A stretch of DNA of 64,000 nt from the NCBI GenBank assembly GCA_040219025.1, contig JAVJTE010000027.1, forward strand, positions 1-64,000, written 5' to 3'. Source of the DNA: HT1-32 sp040219025 (GTDB taxonomy: Bacteria; Pseudomonadota; Alphaproteobacteria; Rhodospirillales; HT1-32). This document shows, one piece after another, positions 40,503-50,049 of this stretch (positions within the stretch are counted from its first letter, which is position 1; each line of letters begins with the position of its first letter). The position numbers and the translations under genes are program-made. The notes below the pieces were generated by a model. It ran no database searches, was not told the DNA's origin, and was given only the letters and a program-made list of their open reading frames with translations.

Positions 40503-42230
40503 TCATTTTGCATCGAGTTGCCACGTACCATCCCAGTTCGGTCCGGGCGGGTTTTCTTTCAGCTGTTCTATACGTTTCAGGAAGACCGCTGCCGGCCCGT
40601 CTTCAGGTCGGGCTTTAAGGCAGTCGCCAAACATGTTCGTTGCTTTGTCCCAGTCGCCCTGCCGATAGTGCTGGAGGCCGCTGGCGAAGGCACCAAAGGC
40701 GTCAGCTGTATCCGGATCCGGGGAACCTTCTGAAACAAGCTCGAATATGCGAATGGCATTGGTCTTGCCTTTAACGATCAGACTATCAAGCTCCCGCGTC
40801 AGAAACCCGGTTCCCATCAGCTCATGGGTTCGTTCACAGATCAGGGACTGGGTGCCGTAATATTTGTTGGCGCCCTCAAGACGCGAGCTGAGATTAACCG
40901 TATCGCCGATGACCGTATAGTTTCTCTTGTTGGTAGAGCCGATCGACCCGACGATGACGTTACCGGTTGCCAGACCCATGCGAATACTGATCTCCGGGAC
41001 ACCGATTCTGATTCCTGTGAGGTCAGGCAAGCGTTTCTGGAACTCCCGGATCATTGCTGCCTCACCGATGACAGCCTGGCATGCCAGTTTTGCAATATCT
41101 TCGGAATCCACAAAGGGCGGGCACCAGAAGGCCATAACCGCGTCACCAATGAACTTGTCGAGCAGTCCATTCGATTTGGAGATCGGTACCCCCGCCATGT
41201 TGAAGTATTCGTTCATCAGCTGAACCAGACTTGCCGGCGTAAGACGTTCACTGATGCCCGTATAGCCGGCGATATCCGAGAAAAATACTGTCGCTTCCTG
41301 CCGTCCGGCAGCTGCCAGCTCATCCGCGTTCTCCCCGGTTTCATCGACAAGTTTTTCGATGACACGGGGATCGACGTACCGGCCAAATACGGCCTCTGTT
41401 TTTTCCTTCTGCTTGAGCTGTTCAACCATGGTGTTGAAGGTACTGGACAAGTCTGTCAGTTCGTCGTTGCCGCGCACATCAACCTGTTGGCGGAAATCAC
41501 CAGCCTGAACAGCCATTGACGCACGGCGTAAATTCCGGATCGGCAACAATAGCGCGCGAGTCATGATACCAGCCAACAGCAGCCCGAGCAGTGCCGCGGA
41601 AGCCGTAACGACATGCTCAAACGCAATCGCCTGAGCCTGGTCTTTCTCAGCCGTCTGGGCAACCGTATCGACAACCGAGCGGATCTGCATCGTCAGGTCA
41701 GTATCGGCCGCAATAAAGGCTTCATCTTCGATATTAAACAGACGGACCAGTTCTGTTTTTGCGATCTCATTTCGCTCGGCATGCAGGGTAACGATCCGTT
41801 TGATCAGCTCGTGCAGATGTTCATGGGTGGCGACAAGTGATCCCAGATGAACTTTGATGTTAGAAAGTGCCAGCTTGCGTTCTATCGACGGAATCTTGAT
41901 TGTTGCCGCATCAATTTCAGTGCGCATTTCTTCGCTTAAAGAGGTGAATTTCCGGAATGAATCTTCATAAAGCTGCAGTATTCGTTGTTCCTCGGATGAA
42001 TCCCCGGACGTTTCAGACGCGATAAGATCCCGAAACTGGAGCGTCTCGCGTAACGCTATTGTCCGGAGGTCACTGGATTTCTCCATAAGGGTGAGCAAAT
42101 GCTCTGCAAGCACTTCTATACGGACCTGAGCTTGCCTCACACGCAGCTCCGAGATGATTGCCGCTACAATCATCACCCCTGCGAGAATTACTGCGATACC
42201 GAATATCTTAAACCCAATTGAGAAGCGCAC
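40503..42230 (-). CDS. Membrane-bound class III adenylate/guanylate cyclase
   Basis: A 575-residue signalling enzyme. The first membrane segment is at ~7-28, then a helical sensor region, a second membrane segment at ~206-226 and a HAMP domain (~227-280, PIRNLRRASMAVQAGDFRQQVDVRGNDEL). A class III cyclase domain follows (~305-490) with metal aspartates in VFFSDIAGYT and DKFIGDAVMAFW, and the NYTVIGDTVNLSSRLE signature. A TPR-like C-terminal helical pair (~510-560) follows. The lysine in LDKFIGDA suggests ATP (cAMP) as substrate. Single gene; signal unknown. Confidence 0.93.
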   Translation of the reverse strand: MRFSIGFKIFGIAVILAGVMIVAAIISELRVRQAQVRIEVLAEHLLTLMEKSSDLRTIALRETLQFRDLIASETSGDSSEEQRILQLYEDSFRKFTSLSEEMRTEIDAATIKIPSIERKLALSNIKVHLGSLVATHEHLHELIKRIVTLHAERNEIAKTELVRLFNIEDEAFIAADTDLTMQIRSVVDTVAQTAEKDQAQAIAFEHVVTASAALLGLLLAGIMTRALLLPIRNLRRASMAVQAGDFRQQVDVRGNDELTDLSSTFNTMVEQLKQKEKTEAVFGRYVDPRVIEKLVDETGENADELAAAGRQEATVFFSDIAGYTGISERLTPASLVQLMNEYFNMAGVPISKSNGLLDKFIGDAVMAFWCPPFVDSEDIAKLACQAVIGEAAMIREFQKRLPDLTGIRIGVPEISIRMGLATGNVIVGSIGSTNKRNYTVIGDTVNLSSRLEGANKYYGTQSLICERTHELMGTGFLTRELDSLIVKGKTNAIRIFELVSEGSPDPDTADAFGAFASGLQHYRQGDWDKATNMFGDCLKARPEDGPAAVFLKRIEQLKENPPGPNWDGTWQLDAK

Positions 42231-42400
42231 GATAATCCCCGACGGTTGTTTTTGTTATTTATGCCATGATCTCATGAACGGCATACTCCGGAAGGTACGG
42301 GCATTATTCAAGCTCCGGTTCACTCAATCCGGGACGACAGCCTTTCCTTTCCACTCTTCCCTGTTGGCAGCATACTTAACCGACAGGCTGAGGGCGTTCG

Positions 42401-43297
42401 ATGAGATACAGTGTTGATGAATTGTCCGCCTTCGTTGCGGTGGTGGAACTGAACAGCTTTTCCGCGGCTGCTGACAAGCTGCATATCACGCAGCCGGCGC
42501 TGTCGCGCAGGATTGCCAAGGTGGAGGAGGGGGTTGGCGAGACCCTGCTGCTGCGCCGCACGAAGAATATCGAGCCGACGCAGCTCGGCAAACAGTTCTA
42601 TACCATTGCCAAGCGCCTGATGATCGAGTTCCAGAGCGCCTCGGCCGAGTTGCAGAACATCCGCGATGATGCCAGCGGCAAGGTCTCGGTCTCGGTCAAC
42701 ATGACCTGGTGCAGCGTCATCATGCCGACGGTGATCGAGAATTTCCGGAAGCTTTATCCCGGCTATGTACTGAATATCCATGAGGGGGCCAGCGTCTTCG
42801 CCGTCAAGAAGGTCTATGACGGCGAGGTTGATCTCGGCATCACTCACAAGCCCCGGCGGCTCTATGGTGTCGATTTCGAGCCGCTGCTGACCGAAGAATT
42901 TGTCGTCGCCTGCCACCGGGATCATCCGCTGGCGGCGCTGGATGTCATTCCCCAGAAAGAGTTCAAGAAACATATCTGGATGCGGCTGCTGCGCGACGAA
43001 ATGTTCTCGTCGCTGGACTGGATCGAGTTCGATGGCAACGAGAGCTATCCCGAGACCCTGGTCAACGCGAACCACTATTCGACGATCCTGCGTTTCGTCG
43101 ACAGCAATCTCGGGGTGACGGTTCTGCCCCGCATGGCCGTGCATCAGTATGAGGGGGAGAATATTGTGCTCAGGCCTTTCGCCGAACCCTTTATCCGCCG
43201 CACCGTCGGCCTGCTGGTCAAACAGGACCGCGAGCTGTCGCAGGCGGCGACGAAGCTAAGAGAGATTATCCGCAATGCCTTCGCTGCCCATGCCTGA
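42401..43297 (+). CDS. LysR-family transcriptional regulator
   Basis: A 298-residue regulator: N-terminal LysR helix-turn-helix (VDELSAFVAVVELNSFSAAADKLHITQPALSRRIAKVEEGVGETLLLRRTKNIEPTQLG, ~4-62) and a C-terminal periplasmic-binding-like effector domain. It lies downstream of, and convergent with, the TTT importer operon on the minus strand, and its 3' end overlaps the hydrolase gene by 42 bp. It may control that operon, but distance to the promoter makes this uncertain. Confidence 0.93.
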   Translation: MRYSVDELSAFVAVVELNSFSAAADKLHITQPALSRRIAKVEEGVGETLLLRRTKNIEPTQLGKQFYTIAKRLMIEFQSASAELQNIRDDASGKVSVSVNMTWCSVIMPTVIENFRKLYPGYVLNIHEGASVFAVKKVYDGEVDLGITHKPRRLYGVDFEPLLTEEFVVACHRDHPLAALDVIPQKEFKKHIWMRLLRDEMFSSLDWIEFDGNESYPETLVNANHYSTILRFVDSNLGVTVLPRMAVHQYEGENIVLRPFAEPFIRRTVGLLVKQDRELSQAATKLREIIRNAFAAHA

Positions 43298-44137
43298 GAC
43301 GGGCAGGTTGTGGCCTGCGGGTGGTTGCGGCAAGGTCATCACCTGCACGGCAGGGGCGATCATCCGGGCGTTCTGATGCGCGACATCCGGAACCACCTGC
43401 CAGCGCCAGGCCGTCTTCAGGCCAAGTTCTGCCGCCATTCTCTGCGCGCTTTGAAAATAGGTCTGGCTGCGGGCAAAGCGGTGCGGGCCCTGTGCCAGAT
43501 GTTCGTCAGACCACCATGGCGGATAGGGGCCATGGCGATCCCTGTCACCGATCAGAATGGTCACCGGTTTCTGCAATGCCCGGCGAATCTGCGCCTCTGA
43601 AATGCCGCTGCCCTTGAGGCCGAACGGCAGGGGTCTGTCCCGGTCAAACAGGGTGTACCATCCCGCATTGGCAAAAATGGCCTGACTTACCCTGTCTTCC
43701 GGACTGAAGGTCAGGTAACGGTGGGCGAAGGCGGCGCCGGCGGAATGGCCGTACAGGATGAACTGCTGTGCGGCTCTGCCGAGGGCCAAATTTACCACAT
43801 CGAAAAGCCGGTCAAGAATGAAGCCATAACTGGCCGACCAGTCCTGCGGCTCAAACGGGTCTTCAGCCGACCACAGATTTGCGTAAGCGTAGCAGGGATC
43901 GGAGAAATACTCGACGCCGAAGTCCGGGGCGACGATGAAAAAGCCATGCTCGTCCGCATGGGAGGCCCATTTGTCCCGGGAGGCCTGCGCGGCGCGGCTG
44001 GTGCCATGCAGAACGATGACGACCGGGCTGTCGCCGGTGATGTTTGCCGGCCGGTGATACCAGGCCGGGATCCGGCTGACGGCATGACCTGCGGGGATCG
44101 CCAGGTCAAACCGGCCGCTACCGGTATGCAGCTGCAT
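43256..44137 (-). CDS. Alpha/beta hydrolase (PHB depolymerase/esterase-like)
   Basis: A 293-residue hydrolase: oxyanion region VIVLHGTSRAAQ (~40-51), nucleophile GHSAG (near 132-136), probable acid in LIGDRDRHG and histidine in PDVAHQN. No clear signal peptide, so it may be cytoplasmic. It follows the TctA/B gene by 13 bp, so probably acts on an ester or amide brought in by that importer. Its last 42 bp overlap the 3' end of the LysR gene on the other strand. Confidence 0.82.
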   Translation of the reverse strand: MQLHTGSGRFDLAIPAGHAVSRIPAWYHRPANITGDSPVVIVLHGTSRAAQASRDKWASHADEHGFFIVAPDFGVEYFSDPCYAYANLWSAEDPFEPQDWSASYGFILDRLFDVVNLALGRAAQQFILYGHSAGAAFAHRYLTFSPEDRVSQAIFANAGWYTLFDRDRPLPFGLKGSGISEAQIRRALQKPVTILIGDRDRHGPYPPWWSDEHLAQGPHRFARSQTYFQSAQRMAAELGLKTAWRWQVVPDVAHQNARMIAPAVQVMTLPQPPAGHNLPVSGMGSEGIADNLS

Positions 44138-44150
44138 TTACATCTCCCCC

Positions 44151-46106
44151 TCAGGGCCAGAATGGAAGGACAAGGTTCACAAGCCCGGTCGGGTATTCGA
44201 GGTTCAGCTGCCGCGCGATCAGGAAAAGGCAGACGCCAAATATCGCACCGGCAATCACTGCCTTCAGGGGCGACAGCCCGGCCTTGCGAACAAGGAAGGC
44301 GCTGATGAAAACAGCCGAGCCGACGAGAAAGCCGAAGAGACCGGCACAGACGAGAAATCCGGCCAGAACAGCGATATAATATTCACCGGACACGGTGGAT
44401 TTGCCGCCCGCCAGTTGGCCTTCCTCGTCATAATGACAGGACGCCGCGGTGCGCCGGAACATCTGCACCCCGAGCGGCAGCAGAAAGACCAGCGACAAAC
44501 TGGCGGCAACGACCTGAAAGGTGCCGGTCAGAAAGCTGTAGCCCAGACCGTCGACCAGCAGGTAGGCGGCGAAGGCTGCCAGACAGACGAAGAACAGCTT
44601 TTGCGGTGCGGTGTTGGCATAGATCCGGCAGGTCGTCTGGTCCGCAGCCTCCCGAGGGCGGCTGCGCATGACGCTGACGACCGACACAATAGTCAGGATG
44701 ATCAGAACAATGACGATCGGACGGGTAAAGAAATCCAGTCCATACATGGACGACGCCCGATAGACATTCGATTCAATCTGCGGTGACAGGACGAAGCCGA
44801 TCAGCAGCGCCGGGCGTGACCAGCCAAATCGCCGGAGGTAAATGCCGAGGACACCAAGAGCGAGCAGCGCGAACAGATCGCCCCAGCCCCTGGTCGCCTG
44901 AAAGGCCGCAAAGAAGATCAGCCCGATCATGAAGGGGGCGATCAGCAGATAGGGAATGGTGGTGATCCGGGCAATCTGGCGGGCCATGACGAGGCAAAGT
45001 CCGGCGCCCAGAATATTGGCCAGCGCCAGCGACCAGACGACCGAAAACACCACATCGCTGTTGTCCTGGATCATGGAAAGACCGGGCTGAATGCCAATCA
45101 GGACAAAGCCGCCGAGCAGAATGGCCATATTGCCGGATCCCGGAATCCCGAAAATCAGGGTGGGGATAAGTGCGCCGCCCTCCTTGGCATTGTTGGCGGA
45201 TTCCGGTGCGATCACACCCCGCACGTCACCGGTTCCGTATGTCTCCGGGTTCCGGGTGGTCTGGACGGCGTGACCATAGGCGATCCAGTCGATCACTGAT
45301 CCACCGATGCCGGGCAGGGCACCGCCAAGGCAGCCGATGACGGCGCAGCGGAAGGAGAGCCACCAGTGCCGCGTCCAGTCCCGCAGTCCGGCGATCCAGC
45401 CGGCATTGAGGCGTCCGACCTCGGAGATGGCGGTTTGCTGGCGGGCAAGCGCGACAATTTCCGGCACCGCGAACAGGCCGAGACCGACAATGATGATGGG
45501 GACGGATTCGACCAGATATTCGGCGCCGAAGCTCAGCCGTTCAACGCCGGTAATCGGGGCCGCACCGAAAGCGCCGATCATCAGGCCGAGGCCGCAGGAT
45601 GCCAGACCCTTCAGATAGCTGGCCCCGGTCAGCATGCCGACCATCGACAGCGCAAAGACGATCAGCATGAGCTGTTCGGCAAACCCGACCATCCGCAATA
45701 TCGGTTCGGCAAAGAACAGGGCGACGGACAGGAAGACAGCGCCGACAAGGCCGCCAAAGATTGAGGAGACGAGACCGGCGGACAGCGCCCGCGTTGCCTC
45801 GCCCCGCCGGGACATCGGAAAGCCGTCAAGAACCGTGGCCTGCGAGCCTGCGGTGCCGGGAATGCCCATCAGGACAGCGGGGAAGGTGTCGGACGTGGTG
45901 GTGACCGCCAGCAGACCGACCATCATGGCCAGCGCCGGTGCCGGATCCATGCCGTAGATGAAGGGCAGCAGCAGGGCCAGCCCGGCTGATCCGCCAAGAC
46001 CCGGCAGGATACCGACGATCAGGCCGAGGACGACACCCGCCGTCAGCATGAGCAGATGCGGGCCACTGAAGACGGTCGCTGCCGATAAAAACAGTTGGTC
46101 AAACAC
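44151..46106 (-). CDS. TTT importer membrane protein, TctA fused to a TctB-like domain
   Basis: A 651-residue membrane protein. Residues 1-~500 are TctA (GLIVGILPGLGGSAGLALLLPFIYGMDP and GCLGGALPGIGGSVIDWIAYGHA; ALIPTLIFGIPGSGNMAILLGG). A further ~150 residues with about four membrane segments (~507-650) look like the small subunit TctB. These subunits are usually separate genes, so this is a fusion. It pairs with the TctC gene immediately upstream on the same strand. Transports a carboxylate-type solute driven by an ion gradient. Confidence 0.9.
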   Translation of the reverse strand: MFDQLFLSAATVFSGPHLLMLTAGVVLGLIVGILPGLGGSAGLALLLPFIYGMDPAPALAMMVGLLAVTTTSDTFPAVLMGIPGTAGSQATVLDGFPMSRRGEATRALSAGLVSSIFGGLVGAVFLSVALFFAEPILRMVGFAEQLMLIVFALSMVGMLTGASYLKGLASCGLGLMIGAFGAAPITGVERLSFGAEYLVESVPIIIVGLGLFAVPEIVALARQQTAISEVGRLNAGWIAGLRDWTRHWWLSFRCAVIGCLGGALPGIGGSVIDWIAYGHAVQTTRNPETYGTGDVRGVIAPESANNAKEGGALIPTLIFGIPGSGNMAILLGGFVLIGIQPGLSMIQDNSDVVFSVVWSLALANILGAGLCLVMARQIARITTIPYLLIAPFMIGLIFFAAFQATRGWGDLFALLALGVLGIYLRRFGWSRPALLIGFVLSPQIESNVYRASSMYGLDFFTRPIVIVLIILTIVSVVSVMRSRPREAADQTTCRIYANTAPQKLFFVCLAAFAAYLLVDGLGYSFLTGTFQVVAASLSLVFLLPLGVQMFRRTAASCHYDEEGQLAGGKSTVSGEYYIAVLAGFLVCAGLFGFLVGSAVFISAFLVRKAGLSPLKAVIAGAIFGVCLFLIARQLNLEYPTGLVNLVLPFWP

Positions 46107-46139
46107 GGGGAAACACTTTCGTCAGAACGTGGTGGCGCG

Positions 46140-46170
46140 GGGAAAGGCCAGCCTGACGCCAGCCTTTCCC
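46140..46170 (-). other. Intercistronic hairpin between TctC and TctA/B genes
   Basis: GGGAAAGGC pairs with GCCTTTCCC over a 13-base loop, right after the binding-protein stop. No T run follows on the minus strand. Same position and likely role as the hairpins at 17287 and 50950. Confidence 0.6.
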
Positions 46171-46185
46171 GACGACGTCATACCA

Positions 46186-47274
46186 TCAGTTTAAAGTGAC
46201 ACCGTGCGTCTTGCGCATATAGGCCTCGGCGGCTTTGCGTTCTTCCGGCCCAAAACCGGAAGCACCTTTAAAGGCGTTGGCCATATCCTCGCCATAGACA
46301 AAGGACTGAGCCTTGATGTCGTTGATGATGCCTTCCATGTACTTCTCGTTGCTTTCGAGTGACCGGAAAGCAACGATATAGGCATCAACCACGTCATCCG
46401 GTGTTCCCGGCGGCAGCATGATGGATTTCGCCAGATTGGTGCGCAGGTAATGCATCACCTTGTAGGTCGTATATTCGGGACCTGAAGGGGCCTTGCCGTT
46501 TACGGCTTCATAGAGTTCTTCAAAGGTCATCACATCAGGCAGGCTGTCGATACGCTTGTCCTTGCCGTCACTGTCGACACCACCCTGAACGAACAGCGGT
46601 GATACACGGCCCGGACCTTCCTTTCTGGCCATGCCTTCATAGCTGGAAAGTGAGTCGTTGTTCGCGCTGAGTTCACCACTGAGAAAGGCGCGTTTCTGTT
46701 CGCTGGTGCTGAGACCGAAGATGGCGCGATGCGGAATTTCCAGCATATCCAGCACCATCAGATCACCCAGGTCGAGGGACAGGGGGGCATTGGCACCGTT
46801 CAGCAGCGTTATGCCGCGAAGCTCCTCAACCCCCTGTCTGGTGCTTGCTCCCTGCACGCCGGTCTTCTCCGGATTGGTGTAATAGACGCCGACGCGGGGA
46901 TAGCCGATCACCGGGCGCATTGTGTTCGGATCGTATTTGACCGTCTCTGAACCGAACACGAACGGCACCCAGCTGGAGGTTGACCCGACCAGAATGCTGG
47001 TGCCATCGGTTTTGGCAGAGCCGACCCAGGCATTCACACCGGTCACCGATCCGCCGCCGGGTTTGTTCAGAACAACGATCCCGGGGTTGCCGGGCAGCAC
47101 ATCCTTGAGGAACGGCTGCAGAAAACGTGCAAGCGAATCACTGCCGCCGCCTTCGCCGAAGGGAACCAGAATGGTTACCGTCTTGCCGCTCAGATCGAGT
47201 GCCTGCGCCGGTCCGGCGATGACAAGCATTGCTGCGGCAAGGGTGAGTTTTTTCAGTGTTGCAGAAAGCGTCAT
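46186..47274 (-). CDS. TTT importer binding protein TctC
   Basis: A 362-residue periplasmic binding protein with a signal peptide (cleavage near AQA-LDL, residue ~25). TctC hallmarks are VTILVPFGEGGGSDSLARFLQPFLKDVLPGNPGIVVLNKPGGGSVTGVNAWVGSAKTDGTSILVGSTSS. It is a little longer than most (about 320). First of the operon with the TctA/B fusion and hydrolase. Confidence 0.93.
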   Translation of the reverse strand: MTLSATLKKLTLAAAMLVIAGPAQALDLSGKTVTILVPFGEGGGSDSLARFLQPFLKDVLPGNPGIVVLNKPGGGSVTGVNAWVGSAKTDGTSILVGSTSSWVPFVFGSETVKYDPNTMRPVIGYPRVGVYYTNPEKTGVQGASTRQGVEELRGITLLNGANAPLSLDLGDLMVLDMLEIPHRAIFGLSTSEQKRAFLSGELSANNDSLSSYEGMARKEGPGRVSPLFVQGGVDSDGKDKRIDSLPDVMTFEELYEAVNGKAPSGPEYTTYKVMHYLRTNLAKSIMLPPGTPDDVVDAYIVAFRSLESNEKYMEGIINDIKAQSFVYGEDMANAFKGASGFGPEERKAAEAYMRKTHGVTLN

Positions 47275-47493
47275 TATTTCCTCCCGAATTAAATTTAACC
47301 CCTCCTTACTGCTGAACAGAGATATAAATCAAATCTATTAAACTGATGGTTTTATGCGCGGTATGCATAGCAGGGTTTGTCGCAGAGCCGGGATGACTGA
47401 TCTTTCGGCCGGCCCGGAATGAGAGCATCTGAAGGTGCAGATGCAAGGCATCAGGTCGTCCCAGATTCTGCTTTGGCCAGCCCAGACTTTGCG

Positions 47494-48048
47494 TCAGGCC
47501 GCTATCAGCCGGATGTCCAGCCAGCGGCCGGAGCAGGTGCAGGCACCGGTGTCATCGGCGGAGAGCCAGAGTGTGTCCCGCGGATTCAGATCGACAGTTT
47601 CTCCGGCAACCTGACAGGTAACCGGCCCGTGCGCGGCGAAAATCAGATGATGGCTGGCGCTTGCATCCGGGATGAAGTGCTGGGCGTGATGCACGACCGC
47701 CTGCCAGTTCCCGCGCCGTGTCATCACATTCAGGTCGATGATCGGTCCGCGGGTCAGCCGGGCGGTGCAGATGGCATCGCCGGGGAAGGCAAAGGGGGCA
47801 TCGCTCAGCAGCACCGGGGGGCGGCCGCCGACGGTCAGTTCCATGCCCGCGCCTTCAATGATCGTCAGTATCCGGTCAATGGCGGGAAAGGTTGAAAACA
47901 GACCATCGGTTGTGACGGGCGCCATGGATATGCGCCATTCGGCATCCTCGGCTGCTGCGCCTTCCGGAAAGACCATGATTTCCGAAGTCTGGCCTGCGCC
48001 ATTGCGCCAGGGCACAGAACGGTAACCGGCTTGTCTGAGGATTTGCAT
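47494..48048 (-). CDS. HutD/Ves-family cupin protein
   Basis: A 184-residue protein from the ATG at 48048 (MQILRQAGYRSVPWRNGAGQTSEIMVFPEG). This motif, with WRISMAPVTTDGLFSTFPAIDRILTIIEGAGMEL, is diagnostic of the HutD/Ves cupin family, linked to histidine utilisation or temperature response in other bacteria. No other hut genes are seen here, so its role is open. It follows the TAXI-TRAP permease gene by 97 bp on the same strand. Confidence 0.87.
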   Translation of the reverse strand: MQILRQAGYRSVPWRNGAGQTSEIMVFPEGAAAEDAEWRISMAPVTTDGLFSTFPAIDRILTIIEGAGMELTVGGRPPVLLSDAPFAFPGDAICTARLTRGPIIDLNVMTRRGNWQAVVHHAQHFIPDASASHHLIFAAHGPVTCQVAGETVDLNPRDTLWLSADDTGACTCSGRWLDIRLIAA

Positions 48049-48145
48049 GAGAGCCGTCCTGAATGCTGCCCGACAGGGGTCGAGCAATACAGGAAATTAA
48101 GGCGGTGACAACAGGGGATGAAGGATCTCCGGTTGGTCCCGGGCT

Positions 48146-50008
48146 TCATACAGACCGGGCCAGCCACCTGTCGGCCAGAATGGCAGTGGCAATCAGCAGG
48201 ACGCCAGCAATATCCGTGTATAGCCCTGGCTTGATCAGAACGATGGCCGCGATGATCAGCAGCAATCGGGCCAGCCGCGCGCAGGAATGGTCCTGAATGC
48301 CGCGCGACAGGGCCCAGATACCGATCAGGGCGGTCGGGACGGCCAGCAGGATATCGGTGACGCTTCCGACCAGCAGTAACGCACTGCTGTAGACAAACAT
48401 GAAGGGCACGATATAGGCGGCAATTCCGAGTTTGACCGCGGCAAAGCCAACCCTCATCGGTGGCTCACCCGCCAGCCCGGCAGTTGCGAACACGGTAATG
48501 GCGACTGGCGGGGTAATGGTCGAGATGGCGGCGAAGTACAGGATGAACATATGTGCCGCGAGCACAGGCACACCCAGCTCGATCAGTCCCGGGGCAACCG
48601 CTGCCGCCGTGATGACATAGGCGGCGATTGTCGGCAGACCCATGCCGAGCACCAGACAGACGACCATTGTCAGCAGCAGCGCCAGCCAGAGCTGTCCGCC
48701 GGAAAAGGCAATCAGCGCGGTCGCGAATTTCAGCCCGAGACCGGTCAGCGAAAAGACGCCAACCACAATGCCGGCGAGGGCACAGGACGTCGCGATATCC
48801 ATCATCCCCTTCATGCCGTCACCGAGTGCCAGCGCGGATTTCAACGGCGACAGCCTGCTGGACTGGCGAAACGCACCGACAATGATAACCGAGAGGATGC
48901 CGTAGAGGGCCGCCTTCAGGGGCGAGGTCTGGAGAACCAGCAGGGCAAAGATGATGACAAAGACCGGAATCAGGAGATGGCCGCGTTCGCGTAAAACCAC
49001 GCCGAGGTCCGGCAGTTCGGATTTCGGGATGCCGGTCAGTTTGAGATTCTTCGCTTCGTAGTCGATCATGAAATAGACAGCGAGGAAATACAGCGCCGAA
49101 GGAACGGTCGCCGCCAGCGCGATGCTGAGATAGGGAATGCTGGTTATCTCTGACATCACGAAAGCGGTTGCACTCATCACCGGGGGCATCAGCTGCCCTC
49201 CGGCGGATGCAACCGCCTCGACCGCCGCCGCGAACGAGGCCTTGTAGCCGACGGCCCGCATCAGCGGGATGGTGAAGGTTCCTGTGGTAACGGCATTGCT
49301 GACGGCACTGCCGGAGATGCTGCCGAAGAAGGCGCTGGCCAGAACCGCAACTTTTGCCGGACCACCCCGGCTGCCCCCGGATGCGGCATAGGAAAGGTCG
49401 ACAAAGAACTGCCCGGCACCGGAATGATTCAGGAAGGCACCAAACAGAACAAACAGGGTGACGAATGTGGCCGACGCCGCCAGTGCAGGCCCGTAAATAC
49501 CTTCGGAACTTATCAGGAAGGTCATGGTGCGTTCATAGCTGTAGCCGCGATGACCAAGCAGTCCCGGCAATTCTGATCCGAACAGGGTGTACAGGATGAA
49601 GAACAGCGCAATACAGGGCAATATCCAGCCATGCAGCCGCCGGCTCATTTCGATCACAATCAGCACGGCAATGGTTGCGATGACGACATCCATGTCCTCG
49701 GGAATGACACCGAGCCGGCCAAGCAGATCCTCGAAATAAAAGAAAATGTAGCATGTCACCAGCAGCAGACTGCCGATCAGGCCGAGATCCACCACAGACG
49801 GTCGCCGGTCCGGTGCCGTCTTGCGGGCCGGGATCAGGCAAAAGACCAGTGTCGCCGCAATCATCAGATGGACGACGCGATGCAGCCAGGGGTCATTGGG
49901 GGCAAATCCGAGGACATAGAGGTGATAACAGGCACCAAGCACGGCAATCACCGTGACGGTATTGCCGACAGGACCGCTCAGGTCACGTTGGCGACTGGTC
50001 TCTGACAT
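48146..50008 (-). CDS. TRAP transporter fused permease (4TM/12TM)
   Basis: A 620-residue membrane protein in which the small (4 TM) and large (12 TM) TRAP subunits are fused. The large part has FFGSISGSAVSNAVTTGTFTIPLMRAVGYKASFAAAVEAVASAGGQLMPPVMSATAFVMSEI and AALITTPVAIT-like AISTITPPVAITVFATAGLAGEPPMRVG. Fused permeases are typical partners of TAXI-type binding proteins, as here. Reads third in the operon after the TAXI protein and an alpha/beta hydrolase. Confidence 0.94.
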   Translation of the reverse strand: MSETSRQRDLSGPVGNTVTVIAVLGACYHLYVLGFAPNDPWLHRVVHLMIAATLVFCLIPARKTAPDRRPSVVDLGLIGSLLLVTCYIFFYFEDLLGRLGVIPEDMDVVIATIAVLIVIEMSRRLHGWILPCIALFFILYTLFGSELPGLLGHRGYSYERTMTFLISSEGIYGPALAASATFVTLFVLFGAFLNHSGAGQFFVDLSYAASGGSRGGPAKVAVLASAFFGSISGSAVSNAVTTGTFTIPLMRAVGYKASFAAAVEAVASAGGQLMPPVMSATAFVMSEITSIPYLSIALAATVPSALYFLAVYFMIDYEAKNLKLTGIPKSELPDLGVVLRERGHLLIPVFVIIFALLVLQTSPLKAALYGILSVIIVGAFRQSSRLSPLKSALALGDGMKGMMDIATSCALAGIVVGVFSLTGLGLKFATALIAFSGGQLWLALLLTMVVCLVLGMGLPTIAAYVITAAAVAPGLIELGVPVLAAHMFILYFAAISTITPPVAITVFATAGLAGEPPMRVGFAAVKLGIAAYIVPFMFVYSSALLLVGSVTDILLAVPTALIGIWALSRGIQDHSCARLARLLLIIAAIVLIKPGLYTDIAGVLLIATAILADRWLARSV

Positions 50009-50049
50009 CTGCTATCCTTCCTGTCCTGTCTGTCCTGCTGCCGGTCTGG

